Below the pieces are notes generated by a model. It was not told where the DNA came from. It saw only the letters and a list, made by a program, of their open reading frames with translations, and did no database searches. The translations under genes were made by a program, and so were the position numbers. Positions 30,840 to 42,675 of a DNA stretch of 64,000 nt are shown piece after piece (within the stretch, counting starts at the first letter, position 1; every line of letters begins with the position of its first letter). The DNA is from Nematopogon swammerdamellus. Taxonomy: Eukaryota > Arthropoda > Insecta > Lepidoptera > Adelidae. Location of the stretch: contig OX336349.1 in assembly GCA_946902875.1 (NCBI GenBank), positions 13,663,891 to 13,727,890 on the forward strand, given 5' to 3'.

Positions 30840-31155
30840 ACACACCACACGCTGTATATTGACAATCGGGGTAGAGTGTCCCGATTGTCATTATCAGCGT
30901 GTAATAAGCAGAGTGATCGGTGTTGTGCTGCGAGTACTCTTGTAAATTATAGCACAATACCGACCACCGCGTTTAGCAGTGGACAAGATAACTATCCAAC
31001 AGATAAGGCTGCTGCATGACTCGGTGGAAGGACCGTGCTAGGGTCAGAGGTGACTAGCACGGGATATTGTCCTTATCACTTAGTCGCCTTTTACGACATG
31101 CACGGGGAGATATGCAGTGGGGCTATTACTTTAAGTACCGACCCCATCGGTAATG
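30840..31155. mobile_element. dispersed repeat family B copy
   Basis: The blocks GACAATCGGGGTAGAGTG, GGTGTTGTGCTG, CTGCTGCATGACTCGGTGGA and TACGACATGCACGGGGA appear in the same order as at 23350. Confidence 0.6.
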
Positions 31156-31257
31156 GTTAATAGTATTAAATTAGCTTTATTAAAATTGTTCCTACGGAGA
31201 CAGACACTTATCTGAAGTAGAAAATGCGATACAAAGTAAGACGATCGTTCGATTGCG

Positions 31258-31442
31258 TTAGTAAGGGAAGCCGAAGCGTACAGCATTCTTAACTGCATTA
31301 TCTCTAAATCCCTTGCCTGCTACGTCCTCAAGAGAAATAATGTTGTTATAAGAAGGCTTGCGGTGTTGCTGACAGACAAATCCTTCAAAATAATCTATCC
31401 ACTCCCTTTTCCACCCTCGAAATATCCTGATAATGTTGACGG
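31258..31442 (-). CDS. orphan terminal exon, unknown protein
   Basis: A strong acceptor (TTCTTTTGTTCACACAG) precedes two leading bases and 60 codons ending in TAA. The product has balanced charge and aromatic content: IFRGWKREWIDYFEGF, CQQHRKPSYNN, SLEDVAGKGFRDNAVKNAV, ending RFGFPY. It looks like real coding sequence, but I recognise no family. The upstream exons should lie at higher coordinates; the open frame at 33209-33481 is on the same strand, but I could not join them convincingly. Confidence 0.45.
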
Positions 31443-31449
31443 CTGTGTG

Positions 31450-33200
31450 AACAAAAGAACATACATTAATATAGAGTCCTATGCCGGCGACAGAGTGTGT
31501 GACTAACACTTTCTGAAGGATAAGAAGGTAAAGGCAAGCATTATTTATATCTTTTTCACACTAATTGCGGATTAACGCATACAATCAACATCCGTCATAG
31601 ACAAACACGATTTTTTTTATTAATAAACGTTTACGTTTACGCAATATATCAGTTTTTATTGAGAGACGTGTAGTTTTTTTTTTAATTTCCAGATTTGCGA
31701 AACTGTTCTATGCATGGCAATAATTAAAAAAATGTTTATGCAAGTTGGTAGTTCGTCATAAAATTTCACCTGGAGAGGAAACGTTTTAGAATAAAGTATC
31801 TTTATTAATTTTTTTTTTCAGATTTGTATGTTGATGAAGACAATTTCACCTCAGCTTATAATATTTCTACTCGGGCACTTCGACGGAGTACAAGTCGTTT
31901 AGATATAATTTAGTCGGTAAGATATAATTTTTCGTTTTGTATTTTTTCCGCGGGCGGCTCGCACCCGCATTTTTTTCTACTACCTATTTCAGCGGTGTAT
32001 TTTTTTCTTTATATTGGATACGCAGGTGAGGTCAAATGAATGGAAAAGAGGGTTCGAGGTAATTTACAAAATCCTACTTTCCTACAATTTCCTACAGTTT
32101 ATAGATTGAAACTGAGTAGAAAAGCAACAAAACGCTGCTAGGTACACGTTTCGCTGTCTGCACAAAGATGATTTTTTGTTGAAGCTACCTTTACTTTAAT
32201 TAATTATATACTTAGGCAGAAATCTTCCGCCTCAAAAAGTTCCAGCTACTAAAATATTTGATCAGTGAAAATTTTAAGAAATTACCATCGAAAAATTTGA
32301 ATAATATTCAGAAAAAGGTTAAATTACAAATTTCAAAACCCCGACACATCAACAACCCTTAAAAAAATTTAAATATTTTCCGCACAGTTAATTAAATGCG
32401 TCAGGGGACCGAGTAAATATTTTTTGCTGGAATAACGACACTTTCATTTGTTCAGTTTTATCTTCGAGGAAAGAGTTTTAAGTACATACATTTTGCAGGC
32501 TGGAATCGATTATGTACATTACCTAGTTATGTTCATGAAGTTATGATGTAACAGATAGGTTTGAGAAACTTCAGGAATAGAAAGTACTCATTATTAGAAG
32601 AAAAAAATCCTTATTACTCAAATCGAAATTCCGTTGTTTTTTTTTGTCCTACAAACGTTGGAAATTGTAATAAAACTTGATGGACAGTGAGACTGGAGAG
32701 TGCAGTGAACTAATTCAATCCTCTTTTTCTTTTGAGGTCATTGAACTTTCAGTGTTTAGAATTTACCTACACGCAGTTCAATTGTACTAGTTATGCATGC
32801 AACATACCCATTTTTATTCATGAGTTAGAATTATTTTTTTATTGAATAAAGGCGGACGTTAACCATCCACCAAATCTTGAAGAATAGATTTTCACCAAAA
32901 AGTACTGTAAAATGATGGAATCTGGGAAAAAGTTTCAGAGCTTTTCGTCTTCAAATATGGCCCCCTTTCGAACCCTGAAGTTTCGAAAACCTATCCTTAT
33001 ACACCCTGTATACCCTGTAAAATTAGTACGTAGGCCAATCTCGTATGTGGACCATTAATATGTCTATGGCGTGGCGAGGCATTCAAATGTTTCACAGTCC
33101 CGATCTAAGGGGAATATTTTCGTACCCATATGTGGGGAACAAATATTAAAATGGACTCAGATTATGAATTTTTATATGGATATTTATTATATATTTACTT
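31450..33200. other. AT-rich DNA, no gene seen
   Basis: Neither exons nor complete elements were recognised. A short stretch near 32880-33020 (ending TACACCCTGTATACCCTGTA) resembles a terminal part of a dispersed transposon. Confidence 0.25.
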
Positions 33201-33208
33201 CAATAACT

Positions 33209-33481
33209 TCATAGTTTTGTGCAGTAAAGGGTTAAATAGTTAAACACGATGTCTTGGAACGTGTCAGAGCGCAGTGTCTGTCGCAAAAAGCGCGTGCCGA
33301 CGTAGCGACCGTCGGGATTAGTGGTCGGATTATTCAGAATACCCGGGGATACCAGGCATTCAATAAGGGATCGAGCGCCGCCGGGCAAAACAAATAGCTG
33401 GTCGAATTTGCATAGATCTGTCAGGGTGTCAGCGAGTTGGGGATTTTGGAAGTAAAGTTTTACGAGACGATTCCTTTCGGC
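33209..33481 (-). CDS. orphan open frame of 90 codons without start
   Basis: A stop-bounded frame with no Met at all encodes protein-like text: RNRLVKLYFQNPQLADTLTD, CKFDQLFVLPGGARSLIECL, GRYVGTRFLRQTLRSDTF, QDIVFNYLTLYC, then TGA. Composition (Leu, Arg, Thr and Pro spread, few low-complexity runs) suggests coding origin. The stop overlaps the text TTAACCCTTTACTGC, close to a piggyBac-type end. It could be an exon, a domesticated fragment or a relic of an element. The family is unknown. Confidence 0.35.
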   Translation of the reverse strand, partial: AERNRLVKLYFQNPQLADTLTDLCKFDQLFVLPGGARSLIECLVSPGILNNPTTNPDGRYVGTRFLRQTLRSDTFQDIVFNYLTLYCTKL

Positions 33482-33844
33482 TTAAAATTTACATAAGATA
33501 AAATGTACACCTATCTCTATGAAAATAAGGAAAACAATCATGAAAAGTTAGTTGACGAAGCTAATAGCGGCGGGTACACCATTATATAATAGTCCGAGTA
33601 ATTTTTTTTTTTACTTAGTGGTCCCCCGACGACGCCTTTTACAAGCGAAAATTATTTTTTACTGTTTAATGATTGTTGATGATGTCGGGGTTGTTCTTAT
33701 TCTTTATTCATCATCCATAGACAGTACACTGCACTCGGATTCGTCATGTAAATTTAGACTAAGTGAACAGGCCACATTTACAAAAATGTTTGCCACTGCC
33801 TATATAGTACGAGTAAACACTATTTCTAAAAATGTATCACAAAT

Positions 33845-34200
33845 TTAATTTGTAATGTAACTTTTATTTCAAAGTTTTTGAGAAACGTAATTCGAACTAG
33901 CAATAATTTTGTTAGATTAGTTTAGGTTACGTTACAAGTACATACATTACTTTTATAATAATTTTCGTTGATTTACTTAAAGGCGACGAGTGAATGTGTA
34001 ATAAATTTATAGCAGAGATCCTTTCACCAATTAGGAAAAGTACCAATTATCTTCGAATCGGCTAAATTGATCTTCATCAAACATAGCTAAGAAGCATCCG
34101 GGTTAACCCAACTTTCCAAGAAAAAAAAAACCGCATACAAATCGGCCCATCTGTTTGAGAGCTAAGATGACACAGACATACAGACAGACGCAGGCGTCCA
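33845..34200. repeat. dispersed repeat shared with 61600-61840
   Basis: TTTGTAATGTAACTTTTATT, ACATAGCTAAGAAGCATCC, AACCGCATACAAATCGG and CACAGACATACAGACAGAC match the 61.6-kb copy in the same order. Confidence 0.5.
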
Positions 34201-34529
34201 ACAACCGACGCACTATACTACAATACAAATAATTACTTCATATCTATGGAAATATGTAGGCGTTGAGTTTTGCACAGTGTTTATTAGTGTTCATGAGTCA
34301 TGCATGACATACATAGGTGACAACCCTGTTTTTATGTATGTGTCAAAGTGCTATTACTGATAATAACGAACGTAACGATTTAATCCTGGCCATTTGCAGG
34401 AAGCTTGAATGATCTAATTGAATTTTCATTAACATTGATCCAACATCAGATGTGCGAGATCGTAGTGCGGTAGTTAGTATCTAAAAGGATAGAGAATTAT
34501 TGATTCGTTTTGCAGGCAAACCGTGTGGG

Positions 34530-34715
34530 GTCGGTACTTAACAAATAATATCCCCACTGCATCTCTCCCCGTGCATGTCGTAAAAGGCGACTAAGGGATA
34601 AGGACAAGATGCCGTGTATAAGGGCGACAGGTTAGCCACCTATCACCTTGGCACGGTCCTTCCACCGAGTCATGCAGCAGGTCGGTCTTCATGCCTTATT
34701 TACTTGCTGCTTCTG
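34530..34715. mobile_element. dispersed repeat family B copy, reversed
   Basis: TCTCCCCGTGCATGTCGTAA, AGGGATAAGGACAAGATGCC and TCCACCGAGTCATGCAGCAG are the complement of the 23350 copy. Confidence 0.55.
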
Positions 34716-35468
34716 TGGTACTGGCTGCATATGTCTCGGAATAAAGAATAAATATAACAATAATATTATACTTGAAGTATCTAGTATCAAGTACTAACTA
34801 GGCACTATCTATACATATATTATTATCTTCCCAATATTATAACGATTATGGAAAATGAAGACCAAAATTATACCCATGTCGTTGGCTTGCACTCCAGTGC
34901 AGCAGAGTGGTCTGCCCACAAGGCCGTGGAGGTAAAGGCCGGACGGATGCATCGTGACTCGAAGGTGGTGACTAAAAACTTGAACACGCAAGCAGAGATA
35001 GAAATTGATATATTCAAAATGTATGACATGATATTTTAAAGAACTCCACTCCCACAGCTTAGTATATGAAGTTCGTCAATCTGCTCCCTCTCCATGGAGG
35101 TTCCAGATATTCCGGGGAGCAGGTAACAAACCGGTACTGTGATGTCGAAAAATCCAAAATTGTAGACAAATAAAATTAGATTATAAAGGGGACGAAGTAA
35201 ATTGTTTTCCAGTAAAGGGTAGTTGATAGATGCAATGTATGACAATAGCTGTTTCATTCCTTTGAATTCTTTGTTTAATCATCAAATGACGGGAATTAAT
35301 TTATAATAGTGCAATTATCATATGCGGTGAATTAATATTACCTACATACTCGTGTGATTGTGTATGCAGTATTAATTGCTGGATATAATTTGCAATGTCA
35401 TTGCAGAGGGGTGACATGCTAATTAAAATAATTAAATATTGTATCAATGAAATGGACGAATATAAATT

Positions 35469-35632
35469 ATTTATTTATTTAATAAATAACAAAAAAGTAA
35501 TACTATTAACTAAAGAAATAAACCTACCTAACAAACATTAAAATAACTATCAAAAGGGGCATTTTCAAATGTTCCTAGAACACTTGCTGCATTACCCCGC
35601 TGGATGGCAAGGCTTACCCAAGGCTAATTATT
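35469..35632 (-). mobile_element. 5'-truncated retrotransposon insertion, absent from copy 2
   Basis: The - strand encodes the last residues of the captured-domain family (AIQRGNA... end and stop) and then a 3' tail rich in AAAT. AATTATTT flanks it on both sides as a target duplication; copy 2 has a single uninterrupted AAATTATTTTGAAC here. This shows that the 12-17 kb coding fragment belongs to the 3' end of a target-primed retrotransposon. Confidence 0.75.
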
Positions 35633-35825
35633 TTGAACGAAGGTTCAATGGATTAATGTCTGTTAATTTGTGGTTGTGCTGAGGTTAAATGTATAATGTA
35701 TGTACATGTATAATCAGTCTTAGTGCATATATTTACATTTGGTTAACTAGTGGTCATGACTTTTTGTTTTCAGAAAATTGTCACCTTTTAGTTACATTTT
35801 TGTGGTGTTCGTGTGTTTTGGCAAA

Positions 35826-36225
35826 CATTTTTTTATGGAAATTGACACGGTTGGCTACATCACTTACTACATAATTACGGGTGTAGTAGGACCAACCCAT
35901 AAAACCTTGGTGAACTAGGTGCAATGTCAGTGCTTTCCTTCTTGTGGTCGTGCCGGCTACACTGAACTGGACGGAAAACACGAACTATTTTCACAGCCGC
36001 TTCAACCGACCTATCATTCAGTGCGGTGGTACCAACCCGGGAGGGTTAAACCCTACCACCTAGTGAGGTAAAAAGGGAAGAAAACTACAGTTTTACGTGG
36101 AATTCCAACCACGGTCAGCCTCCAACGGTCGAACGGTCACCCAACTAAGTACTGACCGCGCCCAGGTGTGCTTATGATTACTACCGAGAGTCGACCGATC
36201 ACACCACTGAGCTACCGAGGCTGTT
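35826..36225 (-). mobile_element. retroposon family A copy with tRNA-like tail
   Basis: It starts TTTTTTTATGGAAATTGAC and ends past CACCACTGAGCTACCGAGGC. It is shared with 40543-40940. Confidence 0.65.
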
Positions 36226-37109
36226 TCATCGTCGTCGTATCAATAGGCTAGAGACAGCCCAACAACAGACCGCAAATCTGGCATGGTATCTCACTGAGTG
36301 TGATACTCGAATCACAAGAAGAGGTGAATGTGCCTCCGTCGACTGCATCATTTGTCCATAAAAAGAAAAAAAAAACAAATTTTACCCAGATACAGCATTT
36401 AATTAAAAATAAAGAATTTATTTTCCGAATTTTCTTAATAAAATTAACGACAACCTTTTTATCAGCCTTGTCGTTGGCATGCCACCTCACTGAGTGCGCG
36501 TGGTTTTACGAGGAGTGGTGTTATTGGCTGTCTGATTTTCCCTATATACAAAAATTTCATTTCATAACATTACATCAGCCATAATAAATCAATCAAGTTG
36601 AGAATGTTCACTAGCGATAAATTCTGTAATTTCTGTAACAATTATTTATTTATGTCAAAAATATTACTTCAATCAAAATTTCTCTCTAAGAGAAAAAGTC
36701 ACAGCAGAACTTTATGAAATGTATGTAAAACCGATCTCGGAATGTTACGACCCCTTTTGAGGACCCATTTAAAAAAAAAATTGCTGGTTTCGACCTAATG
36801 ACATTTTATTTTATGGAAGGTTCTGACCCACCTACCATAAAACACAGATACAGTAAGTGAACTTCCTTAACCACAGACGGTGGTTGTACCCAATCAAATT
36901 GATCGCTATAGCCATGATTGCCGAGAAGCATCTGCACGTGGAGTAGCTAGGCAGCAGCGTGTTGGCTGAATTGCTTATTTGTCTCACGTACAGACGCCGC
37001 GTCGAGTTGCGGGTAGTTTGCGTAACGATCTTCTAACATGTTGACCATTATTGGCTAAGGGGTAAAGATTTGTTCGAGAATGGAAGTGAGATGTAATTTA
37101 AAGCTCATT

Positions 37110-37500
37110 TCGACCCTTTTTAGGTTTCCGTATCCCGTACGGAAACCTATTACTAGGCCTCCGCTGTCTGTCTGTCTGTCTGTCCGTCCGTCCGTCCGTC
37201 TGTCTGCCCGAGGGCTGTGCTATATCTCTTGAACCGTAATAGGTAGCCCGTTGAAATTTTCACAGAATATGTGTTACTATGACGGATATAACAAAAAATA
37301 ATTAAAAAAAAGAAAATGTTAAAAATTAAGGGGCTCCCATACAACAAACGTGCGAAAAATCGATTAGTCACGCTACTGAATAATAGATGGCGCCACAGGT
37401 TTTTATCCATTGCATTGCTGAAAGACAAAAAGATAGGCGGATATTATTGATAGCGGATAGATACGGAAACCTCCGTGCGCGAGTAAAACTCGCACTTAAC
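37110..37500. mobile_element. retroposon with GTTTCCGTATCCCGTACGG start
   Basis: It has (TGTC)n/(CGTC)n runs, GGGCTCCCATACAACAAACG, ATCGATTAGTCACGCTAC, GGATAGATACGGAAACCTCC and CGCGAGTAAAACTCGC. It is part of both duplicated segments (41850-42262 in copy 2) and therefore older than the duplication. Confidence 0.55.
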
Positions 37501-37692
37501 AGATTTTTTAACGAACCTTTCTTTATGTAAACTAGTATGGTGGGCGGCTGTGCCGAGAGACCAGAGGTACGTGAAACAGTCAAATGCACATCACCTCGCG
37601 AGACCACGGTCAGTGAGACACCATACCAGCAGTTTTGGGAACCATGGAAGCGCTATCCATCTTTTTAATATGACATTTGAAGAGTGCCAGAT

Positions 37693-37930
37693 TTTTTTTA
37701 TGAAATCCGGTAGGTATGGATGGATGAGTCGGAGGGGCCAAAGCGCATGCTCCGACCAGCCAATATCACCTCCGAGAAGGTAGATGCCATACCGGAGACT
37801 TCCCTGGATTGCTGCTTATACTGGACTAGAGGAGAACACAACCGAGGCTGCTATGCGGCCATCTTACATCCAGTACGGTGGTATCAACCCAGTCGTCTAC
37901 AATTTGAGCCTACCACCTAGTAATGGGCAA
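37693..37930 (-). mobile_element. retroposon family C copy
   Basis: A T-run is followed by ATGAAATCCGGTAGG, GGGCCAAAGCGCATGCTCC and CACCTCCGAGAAGGTAG. It ends GAGCCTACCACCTAGTAATG. It is shared with 42450-42675. Confidence 0.65.
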
Positions 37931-38195
37931 GGAATTGAAAGTATCGGAAAATTTGTCGTTGACATTAGGCTTTTGAGGACCAATTGTTTCTCTAAATCGT
38001 TCCTCTGTCGCATCGCTAGGGTGTGCAGTGTGTTTCACGATACTTTCAACCTGGAACCTACCTGGCAAGGTTCACACCCTAACACCTAGTAAGGCCAGGG
38101 TAGTTACCTACAGTTTTACCTGGAATCTGAACAACGGTAAGACTCGACGGTCGAGCAGCGGTCACCCATCTAAATTCTGCCTGCTCCACCAATAG

Positions 38196-38305
38196 TTCGT
38201 CTTTTCCGTCCAGTTCAGTGTAGCCGGCACGACCGAATGAAAGCACTGACATGCCACCTAGTTCACCGAGGTGACATCATGGGTGTAGTAGGTGATGTAC
38301 TTTAT
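38196..38305 (+). mobile_element. retroposon family A fragment
   Basis: TTTTCCGTCCAGTTCAGTG, GTAGCCGGCACGACCG and GTGTAGTAGGTGATGTA are family A blocks. The fragment begins at the duplication boundary. Confidence 0.5.
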
Positions 38306-38539
38306 ATGTAAGGAACACTATGGAACATATATTTTCAAACCCATAATGTCTCCATGTGTGTTATCGCTTGTTTAGAAACTGCATCACAACTGCATTAGGT
38401 ATGTATGTAATTTGTTTATATTGCGTATATGTATTTACTTTTGAACTTGTATGTATGTATGGCACGCATGTATTTAGTTGTGTGTTATTAATTACTATTA
38501 TCTGTTTTATTGTTTATTTTGATACCCTACTCACAATCC

Positions 38540-38630
38540 CAGGTATGACTGGCAGATAATGCCCTTAGGCTTTAAGTCCGCCTTTTGTCACTTTTTGTGC
38601 AATAAAGTACCTATATTTTAATTTAGTTTA
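38540..38630 (+). mobile_element. non-LTR retrotransposon 3' end
   Basis: ATGCCCTTAGGCTTTAAGTC, CCGCCTTTTGTCAC and GTGCAATAAAGTACC match 11235-11312. Confidence 0.45.
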
Positions 38631-39029
38631 ATTGAATTTAACACTACACTTCACACAGTTTACAGCAGCAACGTGTGAGATACCTATGCTATTCCGCGAG
38701 ACTACTAGATGGCAGCACTCTTACATTTTGTCCACGAGTCAGTTTTGTCGATGTCGCCAGCCTTCTCATTATTTGCGGGAATTCCTGTTGGCTCCAGAAG
38801 TCTCCTAGGAACACAGTTTAAAGCCTGCTGAATACAAATAGAGCCTTCGCGAGATAAGGGATATAACCCACATTTTGTGCGCACAGCGCCGTGGCTTGCG
38901 TGCTTTTTGTATTTGCGTCGAGGGCTTATCGGAGCGCGTAGGTAGAGTAGGAAAGTCTTTGCTAAAAAGATTCTTACACACTTTGAATAAGTTCAACTTA
39001 AACTTATTCTATTTATGACCGGTTATATG

Positions 39030-39335
39030 GTTATGATCTTGGCTCGCGCAAAGAAAGTAAGTCGAGGCCGAGTAAAGGCGAGGCCGAAGGCTGAGCTGCG
39101 TTTGGCTAAACGATAACTTTCTCAAAGAAAGCTAAGGGCGAGCGAGGTCGAAGGCCGAGTTACGTTCAGGAAAACGAAAAATCTACTCTTAGAGACTAAG
39201 TAACTAAGGGTGAAGCCGAAGACCGAGCTGCGTTGAGGTGAATGATATTATTTTTGATGAAAATATAAGCAACTAAGGGCGAGGCCGAAGGCCGAGTTGT
39301 GTTCAGGTAATCGATAAACCTTCTCGATGATGACC
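39030..39335. mobile_element. Helitron-like fragment with 63-bp units
   Basis: Four degenerate units (GGCGAGGCCGAAGGCTGAGC and similar) end just before the second duplicated segment. No terminus is preserved. Confidence 0.5.
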
Positions 39336-39932
39336 TTCAATGTTGCCTGTCTGCCTGCCCACAAGGCCGTGGAGGTAAAGGCCGGACGGATGCATCTTGA
39401 CTCGAAGGTGGTGACTAAAAACTTGAACACGCAAGCAGAGATAGAAATTGATATATTCAAAATGTATGACATGATATTTTCAAGAACTCCACTCCCACAG
39501 CTTAGTATAGGAAGTTCGTCAATCTGCTCCCTCTCCATGGAGGTTCCAGAGATTCCGGGGAGCAGGTAACAAACCGGTACTGTGATGTCGAAAAATCCAA
39601 AATTGTGGACAAAGAAAATTAGATTATAAAGGGGACGAAGTAAATTGTTTTCCAGTAAAGGGTAGTAGATAGATGCAATGTATGACAATAGCTGTTTCAT
39701 TCCTTTGAATTCTTTGTTTAATCATCAAATGACGGGAATTAATTTATAATAGTGCAATTATCATATGCCGTGAATTAATATTACCTACATACTCGTGTGA
39801 TTGTGTATGCAGTATAAATTGCTGGATATAATTTGCAATGTCATTGCAGAGGGGTGACATGCTATATAAAATAATTAAATATTGTATCAATGAAATGGAC
39901 GAATATAAATTATTTTGAACGAAGGTTCAATG

Positions 39933-40361
39933 CAGAGGCGGACTAGCAGCCTTGGCCGCCCTAGGCCGTTTAGTCCAGCCGCCCTAATTCAGTGCAGCCG
40001 CCCCTTACTGAAAAGTTTACAGCGTAGGTACAAATTATGTGAAGTAGTACGAAAATCTGTATTGCGTTCGGTTTAACCTGCCAGAAATATGTTATTTCTC
40101 AGTTTAGTGGTTTTATTTTTACATTATATAGCAAAAGTAATTTTTTTTTTTATTTTACGGCAATATTTTATCTTTTCGTCATACCTAAATTATTTTGTTC
40201 GCTCACCACTCCCGCACGTCGCACGCACGTGCTCCGGCATGGCACCCTTTCTATTCTGTGCCTGCGCTCACTGCTTCCAGCAGTAGGCGCTGATTGGCCG
40301 CCCCTAATATCTGGCCGCCCTAGGCCCGGGCCTAGTTGGCCTTAAGGAAAGTCCGCCTCTG
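39933..40361. mobile_element. nonautonomous hAT element (429 bp)
   Basis: The ends are CAGAGGCGGACT and AGTCCGCCTCTG, perfect 12-bp inverted repeats. The 8-bp target duplication GTTCAATG flanks both sides (39925-39932, 40362-40369). Copy 1 has the empty site with a single GTTCAATG. The 8-bp duplication and CAGNG ends are the hAT signature. The interior holds GGCCGCCCTAGG blocks near both ends and encodes no transposase. Confidence 0.92.
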
Positions 40362-40542
40362 GTTCAATGGATTAATGTCTGTTAATTTGTGGTTGTGCTG
40401 CGGTTAAATGTATAATGTATGTACATGTATAATCAATCTTAGTGCATATATTTACATTAGGTTAACTCATGACTTTTTGTTTTCAGTAAATTGTCACCTT
40501 TTAGTTACATTTTTGTGGTGTTCGTGTGTTTTGGCAAAAAAA

Positions 40543-40940
40543 ATTTTATGGAAATTGACACGGTTGGCTACATCACCTACTACATAATTACGTGTGTAGT
40601 AGGACCAACCCATAAAACCTTGGTGAACTAGGTGCAATGTCAGTGATTTCCTTCTTGTGGTCGTGCCGGCTACACTGAACTGGACGGAAAACACGAACTA
40701 TTTTCACAGCCGCTTCAACCGACCTATCATTCAGTGCGGTGGTACCAACCCGGGAGGGTTAAACCCTACCACCTAGTGAAGTAAAAAGGGAAGAAACCTA
40801 CAGTTTTACGTGGAATCCCAACCACGGTCAGCCTCCAACGGTCGAACGGTCACCCAACTAAGTACTGACCGCGCCCAGGTGTGCTTATGATTACTACCGA
40901 GAGTCGACCGATCACACCACTGAGCTACCGATGCTGTTTC
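40543..40940 (-). mobile_element. retroposon family A copy with tRNA-like tail
   Basis: This is the duplicated counterpart of 35826-36225, with the same blocks. Confidence 0.65.
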
Positions 40941-41849
40941 ATCGTCGTCGTATCAATAGGCTAGAGACAGCCCAACAACAGACCGCAAATCTGGCATGGT
41001 ATCTCACTGAGTGTGATACTCGAATCACAAGAAGAGGTGAATGTGCCTCCGTCGACTGCATCATTTGTCCATAAAAAAAAAAAAAAATTTACCCAGGTAC
41101 AGCAATAAATTTAAAATAAAGAATTTATTTTCCGAATTTTCTTAATGAAATTAACGACAACCTTTTTATCAGCCTTGTCGTTGGCATGACACCTCACTGA
41201 GTGCGCGTGGTTTTACGAGGAGTGGTGTTATTGGCTGTCTGATTTTCCCTATATACAAAAATTTCATTTCATAACATTATAGCATAATAAATCAATATCA
41301 TATCATATCAGCCATAATAAATCAATAAAGTTGAGAATGTTCACTAGCGATAAATTTTGTAATTTCTGTAACAATTATTTATTTATGTCAAAAATATTAC
41401 TTCAATCAAAATTTCTCTCTAAGAGAAAAAGTCAGAGCAGAACTTTATGAAATGTATGTAAAACCGATCTCGGAATGTTACGACCCCTTTTGAGGACCCA
41501 TTTAAAAAAAAAATTGCTGGTTTCGACCGAATGACATTTTATTTTATGGAAGGTTCTGACCCACTTCCCATAAAACACAGATCCAGTAAGTGAACTTCCT
41601 TCCACAGACGGTGGTTGTACCCAATCAAATTGATCGCTATAGCCATGATTGCCGAGAAGCATCTGCACGTGGAGTAGCTAGGCAGCAGCGTGTTGGCTGA
41701 ATTGCTTATTTGTCTCACGTACAGACGCCGCGTCGAGTTGCGGGTAGTTTGCGAAACGATCTTCTAACATGTTGACCATTATTGGCTAAGGGTTAAAGAT
41801 TTGTTCGAGAATGGAAGTGACATGTAATTTAAAGCTCATTTCGACCCTT

Positions 41850-42262
41850 TTTAGGTTTCCGTATCCCGTACGGAAGCCTATTACTAGGCCTCCGCTGTCT
41901 CTCTGTCCGTCCGTCCGTCCGTCCGTCCGTCCGTCCGTCTGTCTGCCCGAGGGCTGTGCTGTATCTCTTGAACCGTAATAGGTAGCCCGTTGAAATTTTC
42001 ACAGAATATGTGTTACTATGGCGGATATAACAAAAAATAATAAAAAAAAAGAAAATGTTAAAAATTAAGGGGGCTCCCATACAACAAACGTGCGAAAAAT
42101 CGATTAGTCACGCTACTTAATAATAGATGGCGCCTCAGGTTTTTATCCATTGCATTGCTGAAAGACAAAAAGATAGGCGGATATTTTTGATAGCGGATAG
42201 ATACGGAAACCTCCGTGCGCGAGTAAAACTCGCAGATTTACAGATACACTTAACAGATTTTT
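41850..42262. mobile_element. retroposon, duplicated counterpart of 37110-37500
   Basis: It has the same start (GTTTCCGTATCCCGTACGG) and body, with a longer CCGT run and an extra ATTTACAGATAC.. piece near the end. Confidence 0.55.
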
Positions 42263-42449
42263 TAACGAACCTTTCTTTATGTAAACTAGTATGGTGGGTG
42301 GCTGTGCCGAGAGACCAGAGGTACGTGAAACAGCCAAATGCACATCACCTCGCGAGACCACGGTCAGTGAGACACCATACAAGCAGTTTTGGGAACTATG
42401 GAAGCGCTATCCATCTTTTTAATATGACATTTGAAGAGTGCCAGATTTT

Positions 42450-42675
42450 TTTTATGTAATCCGGTATGGATGGCTGAGTCGGAGGGGTCAAAGCGCATGC
42501 TCCGACCAGCCAATATCACCTCCGAGAAGGTAGATGCCATACCGGAGACTTCCCTGGATTGCTGGTTATACTGGACTAGAGGAGAACACAACCGAGGCTG
42601 CTATGCGGCCATCTTACATCCAGTACGGTGGTATCAACCCAGTCGTCTACAATTTGAGCCTACCACCTAGTAATG
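42450..42675 (-). mobile_element. retroposon family C copy
   Basis: This is the duplicated counterpart of 37693-37930. The start reads ATGTAATCCGGTATGG, the less altered form. Confidence 0.65.

Larger units (their letters stand above)
34911..38200. repeat. segmental duplication, copy 1 (about 3.3 kb)
   Basis: Homology to 39355-42947 starts at TGCCCACAAGGCCGTGGAGG and ends after AAATTCTGCC...CTCCACCAATAGTT. The two are in direct orientation and differ by scattered substitutions plus separate insertions. Copy 1 contains the truncated retrotransposon at 35469-35632, which copy 2 lacks. It also holds family A (35826), a gene-free retroposon (37110-37500) and family C (37693), all shared with copy 2. 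Confidence 0.85.
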
